Assembly (NCBI GenBank): GCA_916613615.1
Contig: OU744723.1
Location: forward strand, 32,370,171 to 32,434,170
Length of the DNA stretch: 64,000 nucleotides
Direction: 5' to 3'
From: Steromphala cineraria
Taxonomy: Eukaryota > Mollusca > Gastropoda > Trochida > Trochidae
Below are positions 12,235 through 25,810 of the stretch, one piece after another. Every line of letters begins with the position of its first letter. Position 1 is the stretch's first letter. Under the pieces are notes generated by a model that saw only the letters and a list, made by a program, of their open reading frames with translations, was not told the DNA's origin and searched no databases. The position numbers and the translations under genes were made by a program.

Positions 12235-14334
12235 AACCTCATACATTCACTTTTTTTAGATTTGAGGTGGAACCTCACACATTCACTCTGTCTGATCTGA
12301 GCCGGAACCTCATACATTTACTCTTTTAGATCTAAGGCTGAACCACACACATTTACTCTTTCTGATTTCAGCCGGAACCTCACACATTTACTCTTTTAGA
12401 TTTGAGGTGGAACCTCATAATTTACTCTTTTAGATTTGAGGTGGAACCACACACATTTACTCTTTTAGATTTGAGGTGGAACCACACACATTTACTCTTT
12501 TAGATTTGAGGTTGTACCTCATACATTTACTCTTTTAGATTTGAGGTGGAACCACACACATTTACTCTTTTAGATTTGAGGTGGAACCTCACACATTTAC
12601 TCTTTCTTATCTGAGGTGGAATCTCACACATTTACTCTTTTAGATTTGAGGTGGAACCTCATACATTTACTCTTTCTGATCTGAGGTGGAACCTCACACA
12701 TGCACTCTTTTAGATCTTAGGTGGAACCTCACACATTTACTCTTTAAAATCTGAGGCAGAACCTCATACATTCACTCTTTTAGATCTGAGGCGGAACCTC
12801 ACACATCTACACTTTTAGATTTGAGGTGGAACCACACACATTTACTCTTTTAGATTTGAGGTGGAACCACACACATTTACTCTTTTAGATTTGAGGTGGA
12901 ACCTCACACATGCACTCTTTTAGATCTGAGGTGGAACCTCACACATTTACTCTTTTAGATTTGAGGTGGAACCTCACACATTTACTCTTTTAGATTTGAG
13001 GTGGAACCACACACATTTACTCTTTTAGATTTGAGGTGGAACCTCATACATTTACTCTTTCTGATCTGAGGTGGAACCTCACACATGCACTCTTTTAGAT
13101 CTTAGGTGGAACCTCACACATTTACTCTTTAAAATCTGAGGCAGAACCTCATACATTCACTCTTTTAGATCTGAGGCGGATCCTCACACATCTACTCTTT
13201 TAGATTTGAGGTGGAACCTCACACATTTACTCTTTTAGATTTGAGGTGGAACCACACACATTTACTCTTTTAGATTTGAGGTGGAACCACACACATTTAC
13301 TCTTTTAGATTTGAGGTGGAACCTCACACATTTACTCTTTTAGATTTGAGGTGGAACCACACACATTTACTCTTTTAGATTTGAGGTGGAACCTCATACA
13401 TTTACTCTTTCTGATCTGAGGTGGAACCTCACACATTTACTCTTTTAGATTTGAGGTGGAACCTCACACATTTACTCTTTTAGATTTGAGGTGGAACCAC
13501 ACACATTTACTCTTTTAGATTTGAGGTGGAACCTCATACATTTACTCTTTCTGATCTGAGGTGGAACCTCACACATGCACTCTTTTAGATCTTAGGTAGA
13601 ACCTCACACATTTACTCTTTAAAATCTGAGGCAGAACCTCATACATTCACTCTTTTAGATATGAGGCGGAACCTCACACATCTACTCTTTTAGATTTGAG
13701 GTGGAACCACACACATTTACTCTTTTAGATTTGAGGTGGAACCTCACACATTTACTCTTTCTGATCTGAGGCAGAACCTCACACATTTACTCTTTTATAT
13801 TTGAGGTGGAACCTCACACATTTACTCTTTCTGATCTGAGGTGGAACCTCACACATTTACTCTTTTAGATTTGAGGTGGAACCACACACATTTACTCTTT
13901 TAGATTTGAGGTGGAACCTCATACCATCACTCTTTCTGATCTGAGGTGGAACCTCACACATGCACTCTTTTAGATCTTAGGTGGAACCTCACACATTTAC
14001 TCTTTAAAATCTGAGGCAGAACCTCATACATTCACTCTTTTAGATCTGAGGCGGAATCTCACACATCTACTCTTTTAGATTTGAGGTGGAACCTCATACA
14101 TTTACTCTTTTAGATTTGAGGTGGAACCACACACATTTACTCTTTTAGATTTGAGGTGGAACCACACACATTTACTCTTTTAGATTTGAGGCAGAACCTC
14201 ATACATTCACTCTTTTAGATCTGAGGCGAAACCTCATACATTCACTCTTTTGATCTTAGGTGGAACCTCACACATAACTCTTTTAGATTTTAGGTGGAAC
14301 CTCACAACTTTACTCTTTTGGATCTGAGGTGGAT
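12235..14334. repeat. 35-bp minisatellite with higher-order repeats
   Basis: About 60 head-to-tail copies of a 35-bp unit fill 2.1 kb. The unit includes ACATTTACTCTTTTAGATTT followed by GAGGTGGAACCTC, itself a small inverted repeat (GAGGT-gga-ACCTC). Variants recur as blocks. The marker TGCACTCTTTTAGATCTTAG occurs at 12701, 13086, 13576 and 13961, spaced 385, 490 and 385 bp, which is 11, 14 and 11 units. The array lies entirely within intron 1 of the minus-strand cysteine-rich gene. Confidence 0.97.
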
Positions 14335-14882
14335 ATGCAACAATTCTATGGACATGACAACAAGAAACGGGTGGTTTAACTATGACTATGAAAGATGATA
14401 GAGGATTATGAAAAGGTGCAAAAGGTAGACAAAAAGAAAAATGGACGAGATCAAAAAAAATTATTTTCGTGAAGAGAGTTCAAAGTGTAAGAGGAAAGCT
14501 GATAAGTTTTTTGTAGGGTAAAAGTTATGGAGCAAGTTCATTTACGCAGCCAATTCAGGAACAGATGATGGATATTCAAAACACAGGACTGGATATCGAC
14601 TGTATCAATGTTATCGATATTGATACAAAAGTTCTTTTAAAGACTGATGCACTTCAATACATTGATTTAATCTTAAAATGTCATACTTAAATACAAAAAC
14701 TTTGTTTGATAACAACTTGATACTTTGAACATTGTAGTTGATATGTCAAAAAATAATCTTGGATCCAAGTATTACCTTTTTGTGATTGTTTTATATTCAT
14801 ATTATGTTTATCATGCTTAATAAAAGACACTGAAGTTAATTGTAACCTCATACCTCACACATTAGAACCTTCCTTAACTTAC

Positions 14883-15107
14883 CTTTAAAACATCAAGAAG
14901 CAGCGAAATATTCGGATTTGGAGTTCCTCTTAATATGCAAGTAAGTTGTTGTTTCAAAAACATTGGCTGCTGACATCTTCCAAATCTAAGACACAGCTGC
15001 GTGCACATCCTTGCACCATATGGCTGTCTTATGTCTAATCCGTCTAATCCGACAGACATGTTTGTCACATATGTGCAAAACAGTAAAAAGCAATACAGAA
15101 GTGTCAT
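14883..15107 (-). CDS. Secreted cysteine-rich protein, exon 1 with signal peptide
   Basis: This exon opens a three-exon gene of 205 residues (15107-14883, 11981-11861, 11367-11096). The first 20 residues, MTLLYCFLLFCTYVTNMSVG, form a clear signal peptide. The mature part continues with LDGLDIRQPYGARMCTQLCL and has four cysteines in this exon (RMC, QLC, GRC, LTC). The exon ends in AAG before GTAAGT, a consensus donor, in phase 0. The mature chain has 13 cysteines, suggesting disulphide bonds and perhaps one unpaired or intermolecular thiol. The family is not recognised; the early cysteine spacing is loosely like PAN/apple modules. The first intron (about 2.9 kb) contains the minisatellite. Secretion is inferred from the signal peptide and the absence of another hydrophobic segment. 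Confidence in the joined model is moderate, since a small extra exon could hide in the long intron. Confidence 0.65.
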
Positions 15108-16920
15108 TTCAGAGAAATTAATACTTTCTGAACACCTTCAGACTTCAAACGTATATATAACAGAACTTCATTTCGTTTCAAGCAACTTGAAACTGAGTCA
15201 CTGATGCAACTAGAAAATGACATAGTACATAGATGCAAATTGATTTAAGCATTGAGGCATTTAATATTTATAATATGTGTCATTCAATATCATATGCTTA
15301 GAAAACTTTAATTTACAGCTTTTAAGATAGGGGTATGAATACCTGCACACCTACACATTTATATGTCTTTATTAGTTTATGAGTATGGTTATCATTGCAG
15401 TTGTACTGTAATGACAGTGTGATAAATACTAGAAATACTATAAAGCTTTTATTGGCTTTTGACATTAGGATAGAAAGCATTTTCATGAATATTGTAAATG
15501 AGTAACTAATATCGATGCAGATATAATGTGAAGATTCTAGACAAGGACAACAATATTTTCCAGTTATAAAGCCATAAAGAGTGATTTAAATCTGCCTTGC
15601 TTTGTCTTTCTTCACACAGATCCAGACAATTGATTGGTGAGCTTTAGCGAGGACATTTGGTATTCGTTTACAAGTTATGAATCTTGGAATGTTTAGAGGA
15701 AAATGAAGAAATATTTTTGAAAGTGTTTGAGGTGTGGAACAATATTTGTATGTTTTCCAGTGTAGGAAGGAATTGATAAACAATTATGTATACAGATATA
15801 TTTATCGCAGTACATGTTTGTTTCAACCTATAGTATAGTTAAAGGTATAGTTGTTGATTTGTATGATATTTATGCATAGACATGAGGTTTTGCTTGTATT
15901 TGAGACAGACTGATGAGGGTACTGTTATCTTGGTGCTATTGATAAATAGATACTATATCCAATGTTAACGTGGTACTATTGATAAATAGATTAAGTTTAA
16001 ACTTTATCTTTGTGCTGATGATTTTTAGACAATAGATAATAGTTATCATTGTGCTTGGACCGTTAATGTTATGGTGTTAGGTTACTTATATTTTCCTTTT
16101 AAAGTGTCAAAAACCATAACTTACCGGAGTAAAATAAAAAAATTTTTACACTTTAATCTTTGATTATGACCGACCCTGACATCTTTAGAAGTCGCCAGTT
16201 TCATTGTACTACCTTCACTTGATACTTTCTGTCGCTACATGAACGTTTCACCATACTGCATCCACACACAGGTGTTGTAAGCTTTCTTTCTTAAAACCCA
16301 CTGGTTGTCGTGGCATAACAGAAACATTGAAACCAAAGTTCATATCAAAATATCTCACAAACAGTCAGACTCGTTTTGATAGAAACATTCTGTTCACAGG
16401 GGTAACACCAAATACTGACACTTTTTGTATGTGTGGTGTTATTGGGCAAACACACTTTAGACATCCATATTTCAAAAACAAAGTTTACTTATAAACAGTA
16501 GTTCTATGTACTATAAAGTGACCTTCATATTCACATCAACTTTCCTCTTCACTCTGATTTTATATTCCATTATTTGAGCTCTCTGAGTTAAATTTATTAA
16601 AGGGTGTGTTCAATGATGTCACTGGTTTTTCCCCTACCGTGTCCGTCATAAACCTCTTTATATCTCACGAATTTAAAGAACCACTCCATGAGTTGTAGGG
16701 TTATAATTTGTTTATGGTAGACACAACAATTATCTTAATTGACTTATCAATTGAATGTCATACTTGCTTAAAAACATCTGTGACCTGACTATGAAAACAG
16801 AGATTGAAATCATCAATAACAATGAATATATATCAAGGTATAAAGTGACTGATTGAATGTTAACTTGAAAGATTTTTAGAATCACCAACAAACGGAATTA
16901 ACTTTACATCCCTTCAATAT
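15108..16920. other. Intergenic, no gene seen
   Basis: AT-rich sequence between the cysteine-rich gene's first exon and the LINE at 16.9 kb. The promoter of the minus-strand gene should lie just above 15107, but I see no clear TATA box or other motif there. Short open frames show no domain. Confidence 0.45.
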
Positions 16921-16939
16921 TCTGTAAGGCTGTCACTCA

Positions 16940-19900
16940 GATTAAAATGTCTTATTAATGTCCAGTGCGTCTCTATGGCGTCAGGAAACACCACAGGGAG
17001 TCCGGAAGCGAAACGTGATAGCTGAGGACTCGGCCCAGCCCATACGTCACACACAGACCAACCAGGTGCTACGATTCCTGATTTCGAACCTCTAATTAAA
17101 TATGTAATATGGAACATTGAAGGGTTTTTATCAAAAATAGATGATATTGATTTTATCAACTATCTTTTAAACTTCCAAATCGTTTGTCTGGTGGAAACCT
17201 TTTTAGATAAAATTATTGCCCTTCCACAGCTCAATAATACGTACGACTTGTACATGGCTAAAGCTCATAAGATTGCTAAGGCTGGTAGACTTTCAGGGGG
17301 TGTCATGATACTTGTGCATAATGCAATATCTGGTTTCTGTCACCAACTCGAGATCAACATCCCAAATACAGTCTGTCTAAAGATAGACAAATGTATCTTT
17401 AACAATGATAAAGATGTTCTATTTTTTGGAATGTATACTCCTCCGGTTGGCTCCACCTTTTATGTTACAGCTGAGAAAACTACAGCAATAGAGCAGCTTG
17501 ATAACTGGTTGAGCGACAACACTGATCTCGACTGTGACGTGTTGATATGCGGAGACTTTAATGCACGTGTAGGCGAGTGTAACAACCCGCCAGAGACACT
17601 GTACAAACCGGGACTAGACTCAGCGGCCTTTCCTGAAGAGTCACCCGTCTGCATAGAAAATAGACAATCTTGTGACAAAACCAATAACAGATTTGGTGAG
17701 CAGTTGGTAAATTTCTGTTTTACTCACAATTTATACATTTTCAATGGAAGAACAATCGGTGATAGTTGTGGCAACTACACGTATATATCTCAACAAGGTT
17801 GCAGTGTTGTAGATTATTTTATTGGTTCGGTCAATATGCACTTATTGTGCCACTCCATGTTAGTTGATTCCAGGGTAGAATCTAAGCACATGCCAGTATG
17901 TTTACAGTTAAAGAAAGCTACAGTTGATAATGATACAGATAACAACTGGGAGGACTCTAACGACTCCCAACAGTATATGTATAAATGGAACGCTTCTCTG
18001 TCTGATATTTTCTTACATAATATATCGCAGTCATGTCAGTCATTGACAGAGTTAACGTTGCTTGTACATTCAGATCTAAATCTCGCTGTTAGGAACTTTG
18101 CAGATATTGTTTTAACCTCTGCAGACTGTATGAGGAAAGTTTATGTTAATGAAAGTGATAAAACTTATAGAACGTTCTATAACAGCAAATGTGCACAATC
18201 AAAAAAGGCAGCTCATAAGAGTTTGAGAACCTATCGAAAAAATAAAACTCATCTTAATAGACGGCAATATTGCAAGTTGAGAAATCACTATAAAAATACT
18301 TGCAGAACGAGTAAATTGAACTATCAACATCATACACAAAATAAGTTGAAATCAACTTTGTCTAACTCTAGTATGTTTTGGAAAGTTCTCAGGAACATTT
18401 CTCCAAAACAAAGGAAAACAAATAATATAAGGGGAGAAGTCTGGTTAAAACATTTTAGTAACGTGTTCAAATCTACCTTGACAGAGACTTATACATGTAT
18501 TGAGGGTGATGATGTAGCTATCGATGAGACTACTGTGCCAGATGAGATTGATAATATTGTGTTGGAGTCAGCCATTACTGACAAAGAAATTCAAGCAGCT
18601 CTTAATCATCTAAAGAATGGTAAATCGCCTGGTAGTGATGCTATCATATGTGAAATGCTTAAATGTTGCGAAACATATATCTTGCATTTTTTAGTTTCGT
18701 TATTTAATGAACTTTTTAATACGGGATCTTTCCCAGAAGATTGGACAAAAGCCATTATCATCCCCCTCCATAAACAAGGAAACATAAACATTCCCGATAA
18801 CTACAGAGGTATGTCTCTACTAAGTGTAATTAGTAAAGTATACACCAGTGTCCTCAATACAAGACTAACAAACTGGGCTAATTTAAAAGATAAAATTTCA
18901 GAAACACAAGATGGTTTTAGACAGGGCTACTCTACTATTGATCATATTTTCACTCTTAATGCCCTCATACAGAAATGCCTATCCAAGAAACGTAAGAAAT
19001 TATATGTTGCCTTCGTCGATTTTAAAAAAGCTTTTGATTCTGTAAATCGTTTTAAATTATGGTCATGCCTTAGAAATACAGGTCTATGTGGTAAAATGTT
19101 AAAAGCTCTCCAGGGAATATATAAATCAGTAAAAGCATGCGTTAGAATGAACAATAATCAGTGTACAAATTATTTTGACTGTCCTGTTGGTTTGAAACAG
19201 GGATGTATACTAAGTCCTATTCTATTTTCTTTTTTCATCAATGAATTGTCCAATGATATCGCCTTGAATGGAAAATATGGTGTTCAGTTATTTCCTGATA
19301 TGATCGAATTGTTATTACTCATGTTTGCTGACGATGTTATTTTAGTATCCGATGCTATCTCTGGATTGCAGAGACAGATAGATATTTTAGAAAAGTATTC
19401 AGACACGTGGGGATTAAGTGTAAACTTAGATAAAACAAAAGTTGTTGTGTTCAGAAGGGGTGGCCGTTTGGCGAAATCGGAAAAGTGGTTTTTCAAAAAT
19501 GAATTAATCACGACTGTGAATACATATAGATATCTTGGTGTAATATTTTCCTATACATCTAAAATGACTTTATGTGCAGCTGATCTAGCACTTCGGGGTA
19601 AACGTGCATTGATGGAAATTCTCCATAACTTAAATAAGTTGAATATTGTTCACCCATCAGTATTTTTTAACATATTTGATTCCCAGGTTCAACCTATCTT
19701 ATTATACGGCTCCGAGGTGTGGGGTTTTAACAGATTTGAAAAAATTGAAAATGTACATATCATAGCATGCAAAAGATTTCTTAATGTTGGTAAACAAACG
19801 CCAAATGCTATTACTTACGGCGAATGTGGCCGATATCCATTATATATCAACGCTTTATGTCGGGCTGCTAGATATTGGTTGAAATTAATTGAGATGCCCA

Positions 19901-20612
19901 ATCATAGAATACCTAAAAAAGCATATGAAATGTTGGTTAATTTAGACAACTTTGGATATTCAAATTATGCATCATTGATACGTATAATGCTGTTCAGTCA
20001 TGGATTTGGTTTTGTATGGATCAGCCAATCAGTTGGTAATAAGTTTGTATTCCTACAAAGATTGAAAGATGTTGCTATAAATATGTTTTATCAGTCTTGG
20101 AATAGTATTCTACATAATAGCACAAGATACAGATTGTATAAGGAGTATAAAAGTCTTTTGTCCCCAGAAAAATACTTAACTTTAATCACTGTTAGGAAAT
20201 ATCGAAATTTGTATATAAGATTAAGATCTGGTTTATTGCGATTGAAGGCAAATGAGGGAAGGTGGTCCAATATTGATTATTGTTTAAGAATGTGTCCTCT
20301 CTGTAGTTTAGACGTTGAAAACGAATACCATTTTTTGCTTGTATGTGAACATTATAATGAATTGCGAAAACTATATTTTCCAAAATTGTATTGTATTGCT
20401 CCAAATATGTTGAAGTTTAAATGTCTTGTGAATACGGAGAATGAAGCATTGTTGCTTAATTTATGTAAATATGTTATTCATAGTCTTAACATAAGGCAAT
20501 CGTTACTCTAGTTATAATCATTGTAAATATTGTAGATGAAATATGTTTCGAAATGTACATGTATATGGGCTTAAGGCCTACACACATGAATAAACACACT
20601 TGACTTGGTGAA
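16940..20612 (+). mobile_element. LINE-type retrotransposon A, ORF2 only
   Basis: A non-LTR retrotransposon copy whose boundaries are approximate. The 5' side lacks an ORF1. The 3' part ends in a short untranslated tail near AATAAACACACTTGACTTGG. No clear target site duplication was found. It is the best preserved of the FADD-type LINEs in the window. Confidence 0.85.
16975..20511 (+). pseudogene. LINE A ORF2: APE endonuclease plus reverse transcriptase
   Basis: The frame can be read from ATG 16975 but has a TGA at 17023-17025. After that it is open for 1,161 codons to TAG at 20511. The N-terminal APE-like endonuclease begins at VIWNIEGFLSK and shows the GDFNAR motif and the VVDYF region. 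The reverse transcriptase domain has GFRQGYST, FVDFKKAFDS, GLKQGCILSP and the FADD catalytic box. The C-terminal region ends with a CPLC...EYHFLLVCEHY zinc-knuckle-like motif. These proteins nick target DNA and copy element RNA in place. The early TGA may be a real defect, or translation may start downstream. Apart from that stop the coding looks intact, so this copy may be recent. Placement in the I/Jockey/CR1 group is tentative. Confidence 0.9.
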
Positions 20613-21325
20613 TATAAAACATGATTTTAGACATTGGTTATACATGTATACCAAAACAAACTATACACAATTGGTATATCTAGCTTGATGAAACAAATGC
20701 ATTTAATTTTAAGGACAATCTGAATATGAAGAAAGACCTGTTCCTGCAAAAAATATATATCTATATATGATGAATATATGAAATGTAAAGAAATGTCAAA
20801 ACCTGAACTATATAATTACTTTCCATATGACATTAAAGGCTCCATTTGAGAAAGGAATGTTCAGTTTCAGATTAATACGTCAATAAGTTAACTCTAATTC
20901 TAGATATTTTCTCTCCGACAAAATGATGCTACACTCCATTACAAGTAAGATACCTAAGTCAACCAAACAGAGGATAAACCTGTACAGTTCATCGAAGAAA
21001 GCCCAATCAGCCTTCCGTTTAACCAATCAAACTTAACAGTATTCTCTTCAAACAACAATATAACATGTGAGAAAATGTGAGAATCTTTCTGAAATCTTTG
21101 TAATCGCTTAAATAAAAAGGAGGGAGTAACCAACATAAATCCATACAGAACTGGTCAAACCTGCCTTATCAGAAGCCAAGTAGCGGGTTATTACGGGAAG
21201 CAATGAAGATTGACGGGTCTTTCCTCTCTCTGGTAACATCACCAAAACGAATATTTTGCTTACAATTATTAGACTCAACAGACAGTACAACTAAAATGCC
21301 ATGGCCGCGTTTTGTGAAACATGTC
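20613..21325. other. Intergenic, nothing recognised
   Basis: AT-rich sequence between LINE A and the TIR transposon. No domain-bearing frame, RNA gene or repeat array was found. Confidence 0.45.
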
Positions 21326-21328
21326 TTA

Positions 21329-24300
21329 AGGTGCGTTCACACGGTACAATTTGTCGCATAAAACTTGTGGCTTGCAACAAATTTTATCATGTGAACCCCT
21401 GAGTCTGTCCAACAAATGTTGCATACAACATGTTGCAAACGAGTTGCAAGGAATAGGACTTGCTCTATTTTCATCCAACAAGTTGCATGAACCTAGCCAA
21501 TCAAAACGCGTAAACGTATCACGTGACGTTTTCACTTGTCTTTCGCGAAGATCTCTGCAATAAAAAATGGCGGTGTCAGCTCGATCAATAAAGAAAACCA
21601 TTACCAAGATCAGACATCGAATCCGCTGTTGGATATAAACGTGTGAATGTTTGTTTATTGAATGTTCCAATCCAGTAATCAGGAAGGTATCTAAGAAAAA
21701 CATCCTGTAAATCAATCGTCGAACTGATTCAAGTGATGACGAGACTCGACCCTTGAATGCGACAGTGACACTGTGACAGGTGAGTTCTGAAAGTTTTCTT
21801 TTTCGTGTTTTTGAATTTGAATGTAGGCGACTTTCACTCATCACCTTGTAACTAACTGCAGTCTGCATGAACCCTTATTCATAGATAGAAACATATTATA
21901 ATGGACAACGAATTTCCAGATAAATAGTGGGTTGAATTTTAACAAATTTCAACACAGCCAACAATCCTCGTAGTCGTAGATCTTCTTTCTAGGTCCACAA
22001 TATTAGGGATTCAGTATAGGCCCGTGCGTATGATCAGACAGCAGTACTATCCAGCATATAAATTAATCTCGAGAAATACAAGTCCCAAATGTTTAGTTAC
22101 TGATTCTAATTAATCAGTCTAGATATCATACAATCCTTATTTTCCAACGTGCAAACAAATTTGGGCAAGGCGTACCGTAAAAGTGTTTAGTATTTGTTTG
22201 TTGACAGTCTATGACCTACATATGAAGGAGGCTCACGATGAGAGGGCCAATAGTTGTACGCTAATATTTATCAATCAGGTTGCAAAAAATTATGAAAACC
22301 TTGTAGCTTTTTGAATGTCCGAATATAAATAGAAAAATAATTTCTATTCATAGTTTAAAACACCACTCAAAATGTATGCACCTTTCATCTATTGATAAAG
22401 AATTAAAATAATTTCTTTTCTGCAGGAAAACCCTCTCAACAAAAGAAATGGCTGTCTGACAGGCTAGGTCATCTCTAGATAGTCTACTTCAGCAAACAAC
22501 AGAGCTCAGCCTAGCCAAAGAGAACCACAATCTGTATTCAGTTTATAAGCTGACATTGAAAGATAGTTGATTAGTTTCTACTATACTTAGTACAGTAGAA
22601 TAATATTGAAGAAAAATATTATTTTCATAAATATTTCAAAATTTCATTAATGATAAACCACATGATATGGAAATGTTTTATTTGTTTTCAAAGAACTTTA
22701 TCTGTGAAATCTAGAGGAATTTGATTTCATGAACCTTAGTAAAGCAATCTAATCTGACTTTACACTTGTTTTCAGTTTACTAGTACTTATTTTTCATAAT
22801 CTAAAGCAGTTATGTAGCACACCAATAGGAAAACTATGTGTATATATGTTTATTTACATGTACAAGTTTTTAATATTCATTATAATCTATTTTTTCTTAC
22901 TTGAAGATTGTAAGTAATATACATTGATTTCTGTATCAATCACAAGCAATTTAACAATAATCACCCATAATATATTTGAAGTAAAACTCTAAAAAGTGTG
23001 TTAATGGTATTTTCTTAATGATTTATATTTGATAAATTGTGACTATGATCTAAGTAATACATTTTGGTGTAGGTGATTAGAAGGAATTACTGAATTCATG
23101 TGTAACAGGTTGAATTATTCTTAAAAGCCCATTAAAACAGATTCAGTCACTAAACTTCATTCAACCAAATTAAATTTCAGTTAACCGCTTATACAGGATA
23201 ATGAATACTTATATTTTATTATGATTTGTCTTGATGTGAGTTCATTCAACTTTTATATATTTTGTAAAACAACTCAATAAAAAGAATTATGATGTTCATT
23301 TAATTGGATAAACATTATTTAGATTATAAGATATAGATTAAGATATTTCCCAGCTTTAGTAAAATAACATTATACCAAGTTGAAATAAAGAAATCAGTTA
23401 CAAGAAGGGCCTAATCAGTGGTGTCATACTGAAATAAGTGCTCATTTTGACAATATTGTATATTTCTTTGAAGCAGCCTTTTTTTTTCATTACTCATATT
23501 ATTCACAAATGGGGAAAAGTGCAACTAAGGTTTGAATATCCAAATTTCACTACACAGTATATTGTATTTTTTCTTAGACCATCTTGAGATTTGATTTGAT
23601 TTGATAGAAAACATATAGTTTAAATTGACCTGTTGATGTTTTAATAATTGTTTCATAAAATGTGTATGAAAAGAGGTATTATCTGCTACTTGTTGAAAAA
23701 AAAATTGCAATAAAATAAATAATATATTCAACATATTTTTTCTTTTCTCAGTGTTGTGTTAATTATGGGAATGTGCATAAAACATGCAAGAATTTGTTTA
23801 GCAATATTGAACTCATTCTTTGTATTTTGTTTGAGAGGAATCTTGTAATTGTCATGTCTCTGTGTCAATGACAGGTCATAGAAAATTGAAAATAATCAGT
23901 GTTTCAAATTATTTCAAACCTTTATGGTCATATGAGGAAGGGATATCATTGTCATGTAGATATTCATCTCACCATTCTTCATACGAGAAATCATTTTGAC
24001 ATTATTATAATAACATTCATTGGGACACAAAATTAAAAATAAATATTTTCCATATTGAAAGATTTTACAGACGCTTCAATATTTTAAAATTAAGCAACGG
24101 AAATCTTTGGTTTTCTTATTGATTTGAGTCTGATACTACGTCTAGCAAGTCGAAACGAGTATAATTGTTTACTTTAAACCATTATAAACCTTTGAACACG
24201 TTCATACGGTTAGCATATTTTTTATCAAGCCGTCCAAAGAGTTCAAAGCGACAGTTTCAACGAATGTCACTGGCACCCTTGGGGGGCCCCATCGAACTCC

Positions 24301-24765
24301 TTACTCGGTTACGCAACAGTTATGAAGCTGCAAAAAGAGAGACCAAGAGTTTTGAACCTATTTTTAGAATCCCTGCGTAAACAGAGAACAGCTGATTGAA
24401 ACGAATAAGCGATATTTTGGAAATATTATAGTTATTAAATTGAATTACCCTGAGGATCATGAGGCTCAGCATTTAAAAGACCGTGAAACTTGTTTCACGG
24501 CGTATGATGCAACACAACATACCTACTGCCTGTTTTAATTATTTCAATTTAATATAAACGATAAAGCCACAAGAGTTGTGATGTTTCAAATTGTAATGGC
24601 TAGTAAATGTGTCTAAAACAAAGTACCTGTTTTGAAGTCACGCGAGATTACAAGTTGTATGCAACTGTTGCAACGTGTGAACAGTAAATTGTTTGCAACA
24701 TCCTTTGTGCAATTTGTGTTGTACAACGTGTTGTATGCCACAGATTGCACCGTGTGAATGCGCCT
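21329..24765. mobile_element. 3.4-kb TIR transposon with TTA target duplication (Harbinger-like, non-autonomous)
   Basis: The ends are inverted repeats of about 25 bp, AGGTGCGTTCACACGGTACA at the left and its near complement at the right (AGGCGCATTCACACGGTGCA read inward). The element is flanked on both sides by TTA (21326-21328 and 24766-24768). Subterminal regions on both sides repeat GTTGCA and CACGTGTGAAC-like motifs. A 3-bp TTA duplication is usual for the PIF/Harbinger superfamily. No transposase domain is visible in the AT-rich interior, so the copy looks non-autonomous. The 180-codon minus frame at its left end spans the terminal repeats and has no recognisable domain. Confidence 0.7.
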
Positions 24766-24957
24766 TTAGACAACTGTGGTTTATATTATGTATTTATGAA
24801 GCTGTCGAAATGCTCAACACCTCGGCTTGCCTGATATGTAGAAAATATTACAGTAAACAATTTATTATAAATTGGAGTGCCAAAATCTCAAAGGCTCTAA
24901 AGGAAATTGTACTTGTGAAAACTACTATAAAACCGACAAATGTGTCCTTCTGCCAAA

Positions 24958-25275
24958 AGGTACACATTTTCCCATTTATAAATTAACACCAACTAACCAT
25001 CAATTACCAATCGAGACAGGTCGATGGTTGAGCATTCCACGGGAAGACTGAAGATGTCCTCTTTGTGACCAAAATGCTGTCAGGGAAGAATTTCATTATC
25101 TATTCGATGTGAAAAACTTCTCTTACTTCGAATCGATTTTTGAACGCCAAATATTTGATCTTTCCAAACATATCCATCCTGAAAAAACTATAAGTTACTA
25201 CACAATTAAAAGCATTTCAAAAAATTTTAATCAAATATTCAGCACAGTTAAAAATGAATCGTTATTTTGTCAGTA
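24958..25275 (+). pseudogene. LINE ORF2 C-terminal remnant
   Basis: The translation FPIYKLTPTNHQLPIETGRW, then a CPLC zinc-knuckle-like region and EEFHYLFD, matches the C-terminus of LINE ORF2 proteins. The same IETGRW and EFHY/ELHY blocks occur in the LINE at 39.7-41.3 kb. A TGA interrupts it just before RCPLC. Only the last part of the ORF survives, so this is a 5'-truncated relic. Confidence 0.7.
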
Positions 25276-25810
25276 AGCTGTAGTCTTGTTTATATGAAAA
25301 ATGAATATTTGGTTAGCTCATCTGCATCTGTTGTCTGTTTTCTGAAAATAAAAAGTTTCAAAGTTTTAAGGAAGATGCTCAAATAAGGAATACGTCAAGA
25401 TCAATAATAATTGATTTATCTTAGGTTGAATGAGTGCTATAGACTTCATCGTTAACAAGTTGCATTTGATGTTTATCTAATGTAGCTGTGAATATAGAAA
25501 CAAACGATGTTGACATAGACGCATTTTCTGCTGGAGATTATCATGTTGTTATTTTACCTGATATTTCACAGTCACAGAATAAGATGCACATTCACATTTT
25601 AGTGAAAACATCTTCAAATCATATGAAACATAGGAAAGAATGAACATTCATTTAAAAAAAACTAAGTAGTGATTAAGGATTCCATTGTATTTGGTATTTA
25701 ATTTTTTGTGATGTAGGTTTACCTATTGAAGGGACGTGTGTATGAGGTTTAAAACGAGTTATTATTATTAAATTTGTTTGGCACATCTTACAATTCGTAT
25801 CACTTTTCAG
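25276..25810. other. Spacer, presumed intron of the PAN-like gene
   Basis: AT-rich sequence ending in a clear acceptor, CACTTTTCAG. If the next exon belongs to a gene, this is the end of its last intron. No upstream exon was found. Confidence 0.35.

Noticed and set aside
12235..14334. CRISPR-like regular repeats
   Set aside because: Units are contiguous with no unique spacers, in an intron of a eukaryotic gene; it is a minisatellite.
21326..21868. 180-codon minus-strand frame at the end of the TIR element
   Set aside because: It spans the terminal inverted repeat and has no transposase motif; its translation is mostly subterminal repeat.
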